64,000 bases of DNA. It comes from Prochilodus magdalenae (Eukaryota > Chordata > Actinopteri > Characiformes > Prochilodontidae). Shown piece after piece: positions 34,721 to 48,195 of this stretch. Under the pieces are notes generated by a model, which saw only the letters and a program-made list of their open reading frames with translations, was not told the DNA's origin and did not search any database. Each line of letters starts with the position of its first letter. Within the stretch, counting starts at the first letter, position 1. Made by a program: the position numbers and the translations under genes. The stretch is taken from the NCBI GenBank assembly GCA_024036415.1, contig JAMWET010000034.1:124001-188000 (forward strand), written 5' to 3'.

Positions 34721-36461
34721 CATCTGTTTTTACCCGTGTGGTCTGAACTAGCTGTTGTATAATAGCGAACACTGTTGGAGTCTGGAATGAAGGACCACAG
34801 TGTTGTTTAGTGTGTTGCATTGAGAAGAATGTAAAATAAAGTATCCCTCAGACTGGAGGAACATTCTGCCAAAGGGCACAATAGCAGGATAAAGGCATGC
34901 AGGGTGTGGACGGTATTTTCCTCTAACACCTTGAACCAGATAAGTATTGAGTAGGGATATTTGTGTTTGTGTAATTCCTCTGACTGCTAACGGACATCCA
35001 TGGCACGCAACCCCTTTTTATCAGCAGTGGCCTTACCGTCTGTTCCCACAGCAAGAGGGCAAGGGCAAAAAACAAACTCTAACCCACGCCCATCATTTCT
35101 GCGAACTGTGTTCTTAGGCAGCTGACACGTTCATAAGGTCCTGCTTTTGTTTTTGTATTTTCATCAGCTCCCTCCAATCCGCTGTAAAGTCTATACAATA
35201 TCCTCCCACTATCATAACACATGCCGGATTCACGGCCTCACATCAAACTGGCTGAAGCCGTGGATTCGGTTACGCTCCTCCGAGGACCTGTGTTTTTTTA
35301 TCTCTCCAGATTGGTTTCCAGAGGCCAGGGGGACTCTCGGGACATTTCAGCACAACTCGTAGGCCTTGTTTTACAAGAGGCCAAAAGTTTTGGTGCTGTG
35401 TTCCAGGCGCCTCCAGCAGAGCCATGAGAGCGTTGGGTCCAGGGGGCCGGATGTCACACGGTCAGGTGCTCGGGCAGAGATAGGAGGAGGGCGCCCTGTC
35501 AGAGCTGGGGCAGAGTGAAAGCACTTTAGCAGCTCCGCACGCCCCCACCATCCTCTCTCTCCACTTCACTAAACTGTCCAGGGGATCGACGCAGAGTGGA
35601 GGTCCAGAAGCTAAAATTGTATTCCACCATAATGCGTTCCATCAACCGAGACGGGACACTGGCTTGCTAGAATCTATTGACCAAAGGGGGCTTGTTTTCC
35701 CCCACAGACATCATCTTTTTTATTACATTTCGTTCCAAATGAGGCCATGGCTCAATGCCGTTGTGTACCGTCGCCGTCTCACAATCCAATATGGCCGTGC
35801 GGTTGTATGAAGTGATTGCCGCACAAGCCCCTGGGAGAACTGTGGGCAGACATGGAAAGGGAATTGAAATCATTTTTCTTCATTTTTTTTTAAATTCGAA
35901 CCAAAAAAAGAGAAGTTTCTTTACTTCCATATTCTCCTCTATTAGCCAGAGTCCCAGCTGAATCTGATTATCCCCACACAAGATGCACTCGTACCGCACC
36001 ATCCTCTAAACAACAATTAACACTGGCAGCACATTTAAAGCTCATAACGGGATATTATCCTTCCTTCTAGACCCGACAGGATATTTTTGAGGCTGAAAGT
36101 TCAAGAAGTTCTGTTTAACGACGGTGTGATGCTGTTAGTACAAAGTAGTTGATTAAACTATAAAACTGAAGGGACTATTTGTCTGCAGAAATCTGATGTA
36201 GATGCTAATTAAAGGGTAACATTCCATTCATTAGCATCAATGAAAGAATATTAAGTTAATAGTTTACACAGCAGAACCCTAAATATAAAATTAAGTTTAG
36301 TCCTTATTTAGTCCTTATATGCACTAGAGTTTTGAAATATGTTTATTTAATGTGAAGCACCACATGTAATTATATATTTTATTAATATTAAGTTGTATTG
36401 AAATTACTGGGTGCTCTGGGGATTGGGATGAGTGAGAATTGGGTGGTTTTTGTACTTCTTA
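34721..36461. other. intergenic; GC-richer stretch 35160-35560
   Basis: Bases 35220-35540 are richer in G+C and CpG than their surroundings but contain no supported exon. Bases 35700-36000 look single-copy. Confidence 0.3.
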
Positions 36462-36521
36462 AATATATATATATATATTTGTGTGTGTGTGTGTGTGTAG
36501 GTGTTTGGGTGTGTGTGTGTG

Positions 36522-36615
<94 letters not shown>
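36462..36615. repeat. (AT)n(GT)n microsatellite
   Basis: AT units at 36462-36477, then about 66 GT units to 36615 with two short interruptions. Long Cys/Val and His/Thr frames here are artefacts. Confidence 0.96.
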
Positions 36616-36616
<1 letters not shown>

Positions 36617-36842
36617 AACAACACAATGCAATGTCCATTTTCGTCATCCCTCCTTTACATTGTGGCACATGTTAAATGTTTAAAATGGTCAATATTGGCA
36701 AAAATGTTCTACAAATGTCTTTTTTCTTCTCCTGAAAAGTTTCCATTCTGTACAAACAAGGTTTTGCTCTAACAGCAACCATAGGAAAAGGATTAAAATC
36801 AATTTTTGGTCCTGTTGTGACTACATGCATCATCAAAGGAAT

Positions 36843-37047
36843 ACATTTATGGCGACGCTCATATCCAGAGCAACTTACAAGGTTAATCATATTACAGCTA
36901 GGCCAACGTAGTGTTATTAGGCTTGCCCAAGGACTCTTTTTGGTGTAGCATAGCATAGTCACCTAGTTTGGGAATCGAACCCCAGTCTCCCACATGTAGT
37001 GGTGGCTTCCTGGAGGGTAGTGGTGTTATCTGCTGAGCTATACCAAC
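36843..37047 (-). mobile_element. tRNA-derived SINE, copy 2
   Basis: Read on the minus strand, it starts TGGTATAGCTCAGCAGATAA (box A region, 37026-37045). It then has CTGGGGTTCGATTCCC (box B, 36970-36985), a GGGCAAG body, and the tail TTGCTCTGGATATGAGCGTC near 36850-36870. The tRNA-like head and V-type tail mark it as a teleost SINE. It ends six bases before a family B Tc1 element. Confidence 0.85.
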
Positions 37048-37052
37048 AACTT

Positions 37053-37705
37053 AAGGTTGCACCCAGAAGGAAGTGTAGGATTGCAATACAATAAAATATT
37101 GGGAGGCTGATATGGGGAATATTTATTGAGCTACACATACAGAAGTAGTGACTCTAAGTGTGGAATCAGAACGTCTTGTTTACCAACTCAACATGCCAGA
37201 CGTCTCTGCATGGAGTGGTAGAGGTTCCTAATGGTGTCATGTGATAATCCATCCCATGCAGATTTTGTGGGAGGGGTGGAGGTGGAGTGACACCAGGTGT
37301 TCTGGGCGTGTGATTACACACCATTCATCTTGCTGCTGTGTTTCCACAAACGCTGCCATTGTGAGTCACTCCATGACAGTCTGGCACAAGGCCATTGCAG
37401 TCATTGACGTGGTGTTAAGGGCAGTTATTGTAGCAGTCTGCGTACATGTAGTCCTGCACCGTGCAGCCGTCTAGCAATCGTACTGGCACTAACAGGATGA
37501 CTCATGGATGACATCACAGCTTGCTGAATGTCTGCAGTGTGGCCGTTGAGTCAGTCAGGTACAATGATAAAGCCCGGTATTGCTTACATCACATGCGCAA
37601 CACAAGGTTGAAACTTCACAACGTCATGTCTCACAATGTCAAACCAACCTACCAAGTTTCTTTCCTTTCGGTTAATTCCTTCAACTACTCTTTTGATGAT
37701 GAGTG
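37053..37705 (-). mobile_element. Non-autonomous Tc1-like element, family B copy 6
   Basis: The left end is GTTGCACCCAGAAGGAAGTG and the right end is TTTTGATGATGAGTG followed by TA. The interior is colinear, in reverse, with 43363-44186, including the complement of the C-terminal segment (37205-37260). The V-I-F-S-D-E region is lost. Confidence 0.82.
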
Positions 37706-38992
37706 TATGTCTTGGTTCTACCTTACGGACAAACAGAGTTTGAATAAATGCTGTTTTGTCCCCCAGGTAACCATGAAAGAACAGTAATCTGCAATTATTA
37801 AAAGAAGGCCAAGCTTTCCCAAACTTCTGATGGGCCGTAAGCTGCAGTACATATCACTTGCATGATATAGAAGTACAGTGCTGGTGTGTGGCAGGAGGAG
37901 GGTGGGTGATTGTCTCGTTGTCAGTCTGGGTTTGTGTACGCTCAAATGTAGGGGTCAGACCAAGTTCAGAGACGGTTCTCAAGTGGAAATAATACCGTCT
38001 GCATGCGTATGTCTGTCTGCCTGTCTGCGGCTCTTATGAACAACAGCCCGAATATCATTGCCTATGTGGTCTGTTGTATCCCCTTACCTAATTACAATAA
38101 TGCATTGCAGGATTCTTCCTGTTCTTGATTTTTTCATAATAGAAAGATTACTCTTAAAAAAAATACCAATGAGCTGAAATGATACGTCCAATTAGCATGT
38201 GCAAACTGCATGCTCAAATTGTACACTAGTCTCAGTCTGCTGAATGATAAGCCTGAATTGAGTCCAAAAAGCCTGCGTCTGAGTCTACCGACTTAGGCAG
38301 GGATGAGCCAGGAATATGCTTAATACAAAAGATTCAGTGGCTGTTTGGGCCCATGATTCATATTACATATTTTGGAAATAAAAACCTGAAGTTATAGTCA
38401 CTTCTGGCTATAGCCCAATAACCAGACACACTCCTGGTCTAGTTCCAGTTCTGGAGAGACAAAGATGTTGTCTAGCTACATATGCTGTGTGTTATATATG
38501 TATAGCTGAAAAACTGATGCAGTTTGAATGTAGACTTTATACCTATACTAATCAGCTACCTATCACCTGGTAGTGTGATTCAAGTTTTATAACTCCACCC
38601 CTGTTTTAGTCACTGGCTTACCTGATTTCCTAAAGAAAGGTCTGGTGTTATTATGGACTTGCTTGACACTTGGTAGGTTATGTCAGAAGCTTAACCCACA
38701 CAATGGTTTAAAGGTGAAGCAAGTGGTGGAAGTGGATAGTAGGTAGCAGCCAACTAGCTGTTGGCCAATATTAAGCATAACCCACATTTGCCCATCTACT
38801 TTGTTGTCAGGTGATTTTTAGGACTTTCTGGTGTGTTTGATTTGCAGTTGAAACCAGAATTAGCTATGAGGCTAATATTAGCATTGTGCGTTTAGCACTG
38901 TGAAAAACCCAAGCCTTACCTGCCAAAAAATGCTGTGTTATATGAATAGCTAGTGATATGCAGTTTTGGAAATGCTATTTGTTGGATTATAC
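37706..38992. other. intergenic, no gene seen
   Basis: Nothing recognised with confidence. Confidence 0.3.
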
Positions 38993-39100
38993 GTTTTCAT
39001 TACTCGTTAGCTACATTAGCCTTACCGCTCTAGTGTAAACCTGAAGAAGCTAATTCTCAAACATGTCATGGCTCAAACATGTCATGGCTGATGAGCTACA
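38993..39100 (+). repeat. dispersed repeat shared with 15152-15250
   Basis: Aligns as described for the other copy. It contains a short tandem duplication, TCAAACATGTCATGGC, at 39057-39085. Confidence 0.5.
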
Positions 39101-42100
39101 GTTTTTTCCATTTTTGGGAAAATACAAGTTCGTGACGAGTCCAGGCTAAGACATGCCTGAAACAACACAATAACAGCCATAACAGGTTTTCATATTTCCC
39201 TAGTTGTGGCTGTACAAATGTATAATAGGCACGTACCAGCGGCGCCCTTCTTCCCACCGCAGGTCTTGCCAGGTGAGCACTCTACACTGGGAGCTAGTGA
39301 CTGTTTTGCCTGTGCTGCACCCGCTGGCCGGTTTGCTGTTTGCCTCCAAAGCATTGCCCCCAGTCTCCCCAGCCCATGTATTTTGCATTATGCATAGTCT
39401 ACATTGCATCAATAATTCAAAACGTACATCCAGATTTGCTCAAGCCTTTGGGACTGCAGCCCCTGTTCCTTACTTGACTGAACATCCAGGGCACAGCCTT
39501 GATCACACCTTTTTCAATGTGTGTGTGCTCGCATGTGTGCACGCATGTGTGAATGTGTGTTCTTTGTACATGTTTGGAATGACACTATTGCATGCCTAAA
39601 GCCTTGACAGTGGTGTGTTTCTATCCTGTAGAAAAGTATGCCGATGAATTAGCTCATAAGCATATTGCTCTCGTTTAAAGGAATACTCATCACTACATCC
39701 ATAGCATAGGATGACATGGAGCTCCCCATAAATACAACAGAGTGGAGAAACAGTTGACTCAAAACACATTCATAATAGAAGCCCATGAGCAGGTGCACAT
39801 AGTAAGCACAGGGAAAGTCATCATAATTCTTATTTATGGTATTCATGGAATGCGTCAGATGCAGCAGGTAAAAAAGTCCCTTGTTGGAGGCCCCCTAGAC
39901 GGCACTCTGGAGGAGGAATGGAACTTTCCTCAGTTATTTTGTAATGCCCATAGCCATATCATCATTAATTCATCTGTTATCAGATTAACTATTGGGCTTT
40001 TGGGCTATTTATTGGGTCTCACTATTCCAATTGAGTCATGTTGTGACTCGGTTGTGTTGAGCTGCTAGTGAGCAATGAGAGATAAGAGGGATGACACCTC
40101 CTGCTGTGCAAACTATTCACACCTCTTCACAAAGTGGGCAATGCCAGCAATGCAGCTTTCTTGATATGCTTTCCAGATCATGTACAACTCCCACATACTC
40201 CCAATAAAAACAATACATTCTGACCCGCTTGCTCGCCTATGAAAACAGAGTTAGTTTCTGGTTTTGTTAAAGGATATTCCATCTGTGTTACTCAGGAGAA
40301 TAAATGCATAGTGCAAAAACGGAGGGACCTACAAAATAGGCAGGGATTGGATTTTACAGCCACTATGAAAAGGGGTTTGGTTGCAAAAACATTCCATTAA
40401 AAAATATGAAACGGATATTGCAGCAGAATTCTGCCAAGAGCCTCGACCCCTATTCGGAGCAAGGGCTGGAATGAGTTTGATCAGTTTTCTGCCTTTGTGA
40501 TTCATTCTGCCATTAATTCGGCATTATAATTGCAGGCTTTCTGGAGCATCAACAAGCGGATATTTTTGCCAATTAGCCAAACAAAGGAAACGGCATACAC
40601 AAAAGGCGAGTGGGAAATATAAACGAGGTCCAGTATAATAGTCTGATGGCTTTCTGACAGACAGAAGTCATGCCTTCCGCAAGAATGCACATTCCTCAAG
40701 ACGCCCTGGCATTTTCGCAAACAGATAAACCAATTAGATATGATGTTGGAGATAAGATAGGAGACAATGCAGAAGGGGGTGGGCTGGGGAGGGGGTCTCT
40801 GGGAGCTTTTGGGGAGATTAAAAGCAATTTGCGTTTGTATACTTCTTGGAAGTTTGTTTTCTTTTGACATGTATTACCAAGGAAGTTGTAAGTGCCTGAC
40901 ACCTGCACCGGCCCATGTAGGACGGATTAGCGATGCAGGGAAAGATGCGGCATGTACTATTTGACCGCTGCTCTGGGGATGAGACCTGATTATCAATGAG
41001 CACCAACCTGAGCCCCCCCACCTCCACATACATACACGAACGCACACACAAACGCGCACACAGCCCCTCAGGCCCTCTCCTGAGCCCAGTGCTGTGTGTC
41101 AGAGCTTGTTAGAGCAATCTAAGCCAGGCGAGGAGAGAAGGACAGGTCCAGAGAGCACAGTGAAGGGAGTCTCAATCACAGCCCAGGTTTTTCCCCCAGT
41201 GAGTGGAAACCCTCCCACCGCCTCTCCACCCCCCCCCGAACACATGCACATGCCCAGCCGCCACTGGCCGGCTTTAGGCAGACGCAGCCTCGGAGGTGAA
41301 GCCTAATTGACAGGTTAATGGGTGAGGAAACGCACTGGAGGGTCAAATGCATCATTAGGACAACTGTCTGGTAATTGTGCACTGCGGCAAGACTTGGCAG
41401 TTGACACCTGGGTTGGAGTGTAGTTATTCTTTACCAGGAAAAAAAAAAGCGCATGGCCAGGGGCGTCCTGCTGACAGGGTTAATGCCATATCAGAGCCGC
41501 TGACTCGCAAACAAAGCCAACACGTAGCCACACACACTCACCCATACGAACAGGTAGTGATAAAACTTTTCCCGGAAGCTTTCCTGTTCTCCGGCGTCCA
41601 TGAGACCTAAAATGTCAGAGGCATTCTATTTTCATTTATTTCCCTTAGGAAGGCTTCACAGACTCCCATCAGCAACGATTAACTCCTATATTGTGTGATA
41701 AGTTCAGGGTAAATTTGATTTACATGAATCAAGTGGCGGCATTTCATGCGCCGCCCGTCTGATCAGGCCCCACTGCTTCGCTTGCAGTCGAAACAATCGG
41801 GAGGAAACAGTATTAGTGAGATATTGCCAGTAACCAAAAGGCTTGATTCGCCTTTATTTCAGAAATTTCAGCAACCATTAAAGGTCCCCGAGACAATAGG
41901 CCTCTGGCTCATGTATATATGATGACATTACTAGAGTCTGAATGAAAAGCAGTGGAGCATGGATAGCTGGTCCAAACATCAGTCATATGGGTTTTCAGTG
42001 TGCTGCTACCTGCAATACAATACGCTAAGCACCCAACACTTTTAACAGTTGCTCAATAAAAGTTGGCGGTGTGCTTCTTATTAGGGAATTGTGCCTTAGG

Positions 42101-43362
42101 GTGGTCAAGCACATCAAAGCAACAAAAAGCTTGCGCAAACTGACTTTCGCCAACTCTTTCAAATCTCCCTGGGCCTCTCTTTTTCTCGTGAGGGAAATGC
42201 ATCCGTAAAGCAAGTCGATGCCGTGCTCGCTAGCTGTGAAGGCATCGAAAAGAGGCCCAGGCGTAATGCATTCCAATAATGACACAGGCCGCTGCCTCCA
42301 CTCCACAGGATCAATGGGCTCTCTGAAGACCTCCTATGTGAAGTGAAACTGTGAAGTGGTGACCTAGGCCGGGAAGACGCCTCGCAAGGAAAAGGTCCCA
42401 GTTGCCAGGCTGTCCGAGTGTCCTTAAACGCTTAGCGCCTTCGCTCGTAATAGCATTAATGCTGATACTTCTTTAATGAGTCCTAATGAGTTACACTAAT
42501 TGGAAGTCTCTGGAGCATTTTATCGCCATGGTGTTATCAGTGTAAATGATAACGCTAGCTTTAATGAGGTCCTGGACGCTGAAATGCGCAGAGTTGCGGA
42601 CGTGAAGCAGTACAATGGTGCTAATGTACAGGATGGTCTTCCTGTGATAGGCCACTATGGAAGAGCGATACAGGTACATGACTAGGCATTAACACTGTAT
42701 GCAATGCTGGATGTCAGTGATTTGGAAAAGTGCCCTTGCTAACTATGTGCATGTCAGGTCAGTACTGGAGTGTCCCAGCTACTCTATGCTAATCTAGTAG
42801 CTGGAGGAAAGGCAGAAAGCTTCCCCTGTCATTTATGATTACACAGCAATCACTGGAGTTCTTGCCATGTGCATCCTGTGGCCATCCCTATAACAGCACC
42901 ATTTCCTGTCAGCTCCCTTTATCAGGCTGAAATGGCATAGAAGCTTCACTTTTTCCAGCAAAATGCCTCTTTCTCACCGCCAAGATCCTCCCAAAGCCAT
43001 TTCTCCACTCCACTCTCCACCTCCAGAACAGACCCAGTGAAAACTCATTCTGTCCATCAGAGCCCACAAGTATGTACTAGGCATGGCTGTTTCTGATCAA
43101 AAATGCAATAGCTGACAGGGAATGATTATGATTAAACTAAAAAGAATATGGAAGTAATAAGCCATGTATTTTCATCATTGTGATGAATTACTTCACAGCA
43201 GGGACATGCATAGACATTCTAAAAGACTAACTTGACAAAAGGCCACCATATGTCACCCCTTACCGGATTTTAGGTGTCATCTTTCGTTATGTCTCTGATT
43301 GGCGTAAAATGTGGTCAACTAGCCAAAACTGATATTAGATGTGCATATTATAAAGCTTTTTG
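39101..43362. other. intergenic; candidate conserved non-coding blocks
   Basis: Frames of up to 131 codons (39204-39599 plus, 40502-40870 minus) have no recognisable content. Bases 40480-40960 and 42400-42690 are repeat-free with homeodomain-like ATTA words and look like candidate regulatory DNA. Bases 41000-41300 are GC-richer. Confidence 0.3.
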
Positions 43363-44186
43363 CACTCATCAGCAAAAGAGGAATTAGCTGCACCCAGAAA
43401 GAATCGGCCTACAAGAATGAAACTTGGTGGGTAGGCTTGACATTGTGAGACATGCAAATGATTTAAGCTTCACGCTCGGCCACACACGTGATGTAGGCCA
43501 CGCAGGCCTTATTGCTGTACCTGATTGACCCAAAGGCCACAACTGTGCACCTTTAGTGAGCAGTAATGCCATCCATGAGTCATCCTGCAGCCAGCACCAC
43601 TGGCAGACGGCTATATACCGCAGGACTACATGTATACAGAGGGTTACGACGACTGCCCTTAACACCACGTAAACCTCACCAAAGACTGTAGTGGTGTCGT
43701 GCCAGACTATCATGGAGTGACTCAGAATGGCAGCGGGTCATCTTCAGTGATGAGTCCCACTTTTGTCTTGGTGGAGACGACCAACAAATCTGTGTGTGGA
43801 GGCACCGTGGTCAGCACCAAGATGAACGGTTGGTTGTCAAGTGTCACACATCCAGACGGCCTGGTGTCACTCCACCTCCACCCTTACCCCACAATCTGCA
43901 GGAACTATGTGAGAATGATCAAGCAGCATGGGATGGATTATCACAGGACACCATTAGGAACCTCTACAACTCCATGCTGAGACGTCTGGCATGTTGCTTT
44001 AGCAAACATGGAAACCTAAAGCCATACTGAGAGACACTACTTCTGTATGTGTAGCTCAATAATTATAACTCATATCAGTCTAAATTTATCATCATTTATT
44101 GTTCCTGGTAACTTTTATCTTCCTTCCAAACAGCACTGCAATCCCACACTTCCTTCTGGGTGCACCTATTCTTATGATGATGAGTG
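43363..44186 (+). mobile_element. Tc1-like element, family B copy 7, longest copy with partial transposase frame
   Basis: The terminal inverted repeats are about 40 bp (CACTCATCAGCAAAAG...TGCACCCAGAAAGAA at the left; complement of TTCTGGGTGCACC...GATGATGAGTG at the right). The frame from 43713 to the TGA at 44028-44030 encodes 105 residues. It begins W-S-D-S-E-W-Q-R-V-I-F-S-D-E-S, which includes the first catalytic Asp of a Tc1 DDE domain, followed by C-L-G-G-D-D and V-W-R-H-R-G-Q. It then skips the second Asp and the Glu regions and resumes with L-S-Q-D-T-I-R-N-L and M-L-R-R, ending K-P-Y. It lacks the DNA-binding domain and two catalytic residues, so it cannot be an active transposase. Confidence 0.88.
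43713..44030 (+). pseudogene. internally deleted Tc1-like transposase, partial open frame
   Basis: Uninterrupted for 105 codons despite loss of the central catalytic region; the deletion happens to keep the frame. It has no start codon in a sensible position and no N-terminal domain in frame. It contains F-S-D-E-S at residues 11-15, G-D-D at 21-23 and V-W-R at 28-30. Treated as a relic of the mobile element and not a host gene. Confidence 0.75.
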
Positions 44187-47100
44187 CAAAGTGAAAGCAG
44201 CACACTGTTAGTGTAAAAACAGCAAGTATAGTTTCTTCCACAATAACTACTAAATGTAGTTTTCTTGATCACCAGGCTCTCCAGTGCTCTCTGAATGGGA
44301 GGTTTTTGAGTTAGCCTCCTACAGAAACTACAGTACCCTCTTTAACATTAAATAAAAGATGAAACTCTGTTCACAACACTAACAACTATGAACAGATATG
44401 ATATACAGCGTATTTAACACTGACTGAAATATTAGTGTTTTAGTTGTTAGCCTGCATCCAATTTAAAATATGATTCTGAGAAAATAGGCTACTTCAGTAT
44501 AATCATGTAGTAAATGGTCACTTGACATTTCTATCATAATGCTTCACATGTGAAACCCATTGCATTACAAATTTAACCAATTTCAACATTACAAGCTGAC
44601 TTCTATCAGTAGCACCTGGTGGTTTGTTGGAAGTTCAACAAAATCTGAAAGAAGCATCTAGAAGATCTAGGGTAGCAGCTCATACCACAAACTATAAGAA
44701 AGCTAAACTGTCCACATTAGTCTATTTCGTGCCCTGACTTTATTGCTAACTTTAAAAAGAAGCTAACAGCCACGTTAGCCTGCAATGTGAAATAAGTTAA
44801 TGGTAACTTCTTTCATTTAGCAGCTCATGTTAGTCAGATAGCTAAAAGATTGGCTCATGTAGTAGCATATAGCATAAGCCAATACTGCACAACATGATGC
44901 AAATATGACAAGCAGCGCATGGCTTCAGGAGCATACAGTACGTGGAGGTTTTCTTACCCAGGGAAACTTGGACAAATTGACTGCTTGCAAAACTATGATT
45001 GACACACCTCTCCTTCAACCACAATCATCTTGAAAGGTTCTTTCCTCTGTCAAGTGAAGGAAAAACTCCTGACTGAAGCCTTAAAATTCTCAACAGAAAG
45101 TGAATAAATAACAGTTTTGACAGTGTGTCATGGACGTCTGTGTATCGCGCTGCAGAGATATCTGCTGAACATTGACAAGAAAAGTTCGTTCTTTTAACGT
45201 CGACTGACTAAATGATTTCCCTTGAATGGTTAATGTGAACACGGTTTTCTGAATTCACTTTGTGTTCCTCTTACTGGCTTAAGTTTATATATTTGTCAGG
45301 TCTGATCTTAGGCCTGTTTATTTTTTAACACTATAATGATTTTACAGTGTGCTTCTACGTTTCCTTCGTACTACTGAAAAGTCTTTGTTTTAGTCACTTT
45401 TACTCTTTTTTTCATTTTAGATTTTGTGACCAATAATCAGAAATGTCCCATAGAGTCCAATTAAAACTCCATAGTAGCAAAGAGCTCTGGATATTAGCGT
45501 TTCTTACGACACTGAATAAAAATATGATAAAATTATTTTATAAAGTCTTTTTTGTTTAGAACTTGTGTTTTTGGTTAAGAGGTTTCCTTCCTAACACCAA
45601 CTGTTTCACTGCTGAACAGCTCTAATTATAAATTCTCCTTTCACGTCTCCAACGGTATGGAATAATAACCATATGCTACAGGATCAGCGATCCCCGCGTA
45701 TAATGTTTCACCCGGCAGTCCACATCACGCGCTAGTGACCTTCACTCTTTATTTTGTGGATTCGGAGAGCACGTTCTCTCGTGAGATCGAAATTCGACTT
45801 TGTGTAAACCACATCAATACGCCCTCATCCACCAGGAGGGAGAATGCTAAAAATGCTAACGCTTCGCCAACAGGCCATCTTTGTTTTAGCATTAGCACTA
45901 CACAGGAATGCTGGGAGACAGGAAGCGGCCTGCGGGGTGAAGCCCGGGCCTGATTGACAGCTCGAAGCATCCCAAACCGAGGTCGCCCAGCACCTGTCAG
46001 TCAAGTTTTGGGGGGGTTAGGGAGGGGTTGGAGAGGGAGAGGGAGAAAGTGGAGGACTGGCACATTCCACGGTGTGTTTTAATAGGATTGCTTCCCCATG
46101 CCTGAGGATCTAATATTCACCCATTGCGAGCCAATCCACTATTCACTTGCACAAGCAGCAAATGGTAATATTTGGAGGGCACCCATGGAGACATATAATT
46201 CCCTTGCAGCAAGCAGGTCTGTATTAAAAAAAACTCTTTCACCACACAACACACAAGCCCTGTTTATTTGGGCAGGATTGCCAGAGCAGCCGGAATTAAA
46301 GGCAAGTGATTGTGGAACCGGCTGCGTGTCCGCCTGCGATATCACTGGTGTATTTCTATTTCAGCGTTTGAGCCAACGAGTCAATGAATCTGTGATGTCA
46401 GTGCATATTCCACTGGTAATAGTGATGCCTGACACTACTGAAGGATTGCAGAGGACTGTGTTTTGGGTGTAGGCAGCTTATTCCAAAAGGCTATAAAGGA
46501 AAAAGAGCCGCATATACATCCTAATGGGCTCTGGATTCGCAGCAGAAAGGATGATATGCTTCACGTTTCATTTCAAGCTCCCGCATAAAACTCTCAGAAT
46601 AGGAAATAATTGGATGATCGTGTTTTATATTATGACCTTTTGCAAGTTCTTCGTGCTCAAGGTTGCTTATGGAAAAAAGGCAATTACAGTATCTTATCCC
46701 AGCGGCACATGAGAATAGAAAGCACTTCATTCCATTACATTCTCCGTATACAGTCATTCGAAGGATTAGTTTGATACTGAGCCCAGCACCGAAGAATGAC
46801 TCCTTCATTAAGGCTACCCAGAGGAAAACTTAACACCTCTGTACACAATCACTCCATCACATGTTTCTACCTTGATATATATGTATGTCTTTTTCCAGCC
46901 GTCTTTTATTTCCTCCTGGCTTTAAATCTGCCCTTGCTCCTTTGTAGGCCCTGATGCGGTGTTATTACGGCCCCCGCGGGAGAGGTCTCCATATGCTTTA
47001 ATATAAACACTTTTGCAGCTGCAAAAAAAAAAAAAAAAGAGAGAGAAGCACAAGGAGAGACCGGGATCAAAAGATAACATCAACAGAAAGCCCTCCCACA

Positions 47101-47394
47101 CAACCCTCCCAACCACCCGGTCCACCAACCCCTACTGAAAACAGCTTGTAACTGAAGTCAAGGTGATGATGATATGTTCATGAACACCACATGGTTTTGG
47201 TTTCCACTGTTTTAACGCTGTGTTAATGCATCAGAATCGATGCTTAGCATTTGGAATGTCTATGTGATAGAAAATGTCATTCGTTAGAGTTTGTTGAGTT
47301 TATCTACATTTTAAGCTTGTTATGCCACGTGTGTGCCAGAGGAACTCATCCACAGGTCTACACTAATAACATGTAGGTTTACATGGGGTTAGAA
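44187..47394. other. intergenic; candidate conserved non-coding blocks
   Basis: Bases 45660-45990 are CpG-richer. Bases 46090-46780 are repeat-free, AT-rich and of even composition. The 124-codon frame at 46098-46472 is not recognisable. Bases 45005-45075 resemble the AAGGAAAAACTCCTGACT word common in fish repeats. A poly-A/GA tract lies at 47022-47047. Confidence 0.3.
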
Positions 47395-47752
47395 TTTCAT
47401 GATGAATGGACCAAAAATGACTTTACAACTTTAAACATTATTGTAAATTGACTTTCATGAAAAGCACAGTATGTTTTATAACTCTCCTGTAAGGGTGAAT
47501 TATTTTGGAGATACAGCCATGGTGTGTATTTATGTTCTGATCTTTTTTTCAAATAAACGAATTTGAATACATTTAGATACATTAATCATGAAAGTCATTA
47601 ACTAAATGTACTGCAGTTGTGAGGGCAAAAAAATGCATATTCAAAATGATAATAGAAAAAAAGACGTTCTTAAGTTTAAATAAAAGTTAATGGAACCTTT
47701 ATTCATGCAGTGTTGGAGCTCTTCTATTGGTCCACTCATCATGAATTGTAAC
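47395..47752. repeat. possible small element with inverted ends
   Basis: AATTTCATGATGAATGGACC at the left is nearly complementary to GGTCCACTCATCATGAATT at the right (47730-47748). Pieces of the same sequence recur at 58060-58110 (GGTCCATTCGTCATGAAATT). Confidence 0.45.
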
Positions 47753-48195
47753 ATGTTGTAAAGGGCAGTTTGCATCAAATACTGTAAAAAAAAAAGACAA
47801 AAATAACAAAAAATATAGATTCAAGATTTTTATTCAGGCATGAGTATACAAATATATACGCTATGCATTGGGAGGAGCCTGTGGCATTATAAACATTTTT
47901 CCTATTTTTTCATTTAAAATATATTTTTGACTTATTTTAAAGTTATGTTCAAATATTTCATTTTGCTATGACTGTCTTTAAACAAAAAGAAAGCGTTTTA
48001 GTCCATAAGCCATAACAGGAAGTCACTCATGGTATCAGGGTAAGTAGTTAGGTCCCATAGTTGTGAAGTAAACATGTTCAAAAGTCTGAAAATCAGTGTC
48101 ATCATTACCAAAAAATACAGATACAAACAATGTTTGAATTTACTTTAAAAAAAGAGAGATGATTTTATGTGTTTGCTGTTCATGCAGTGGCTGCT

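Noticed and set aside
36388..36772. Cys/Val and His/Thr frames of up to 124 codons
   Set aside because: Readings of the (GT)n microsatellite.
36970..37045. tRNA gene on the minus strand
   Set aside because: Has box A- and box B-like words but is the head of a SINE with a shared body and tail; the cloverleaf is not maintained. The same applies at 52912-52988, 29416-29482 and 48455-48514.
46098..46472. 124-codon plus frame as a candidate gene
   Set aside because: No recognisable residues or splice context, and it sits in AT-rich DNA that looks non-coding.
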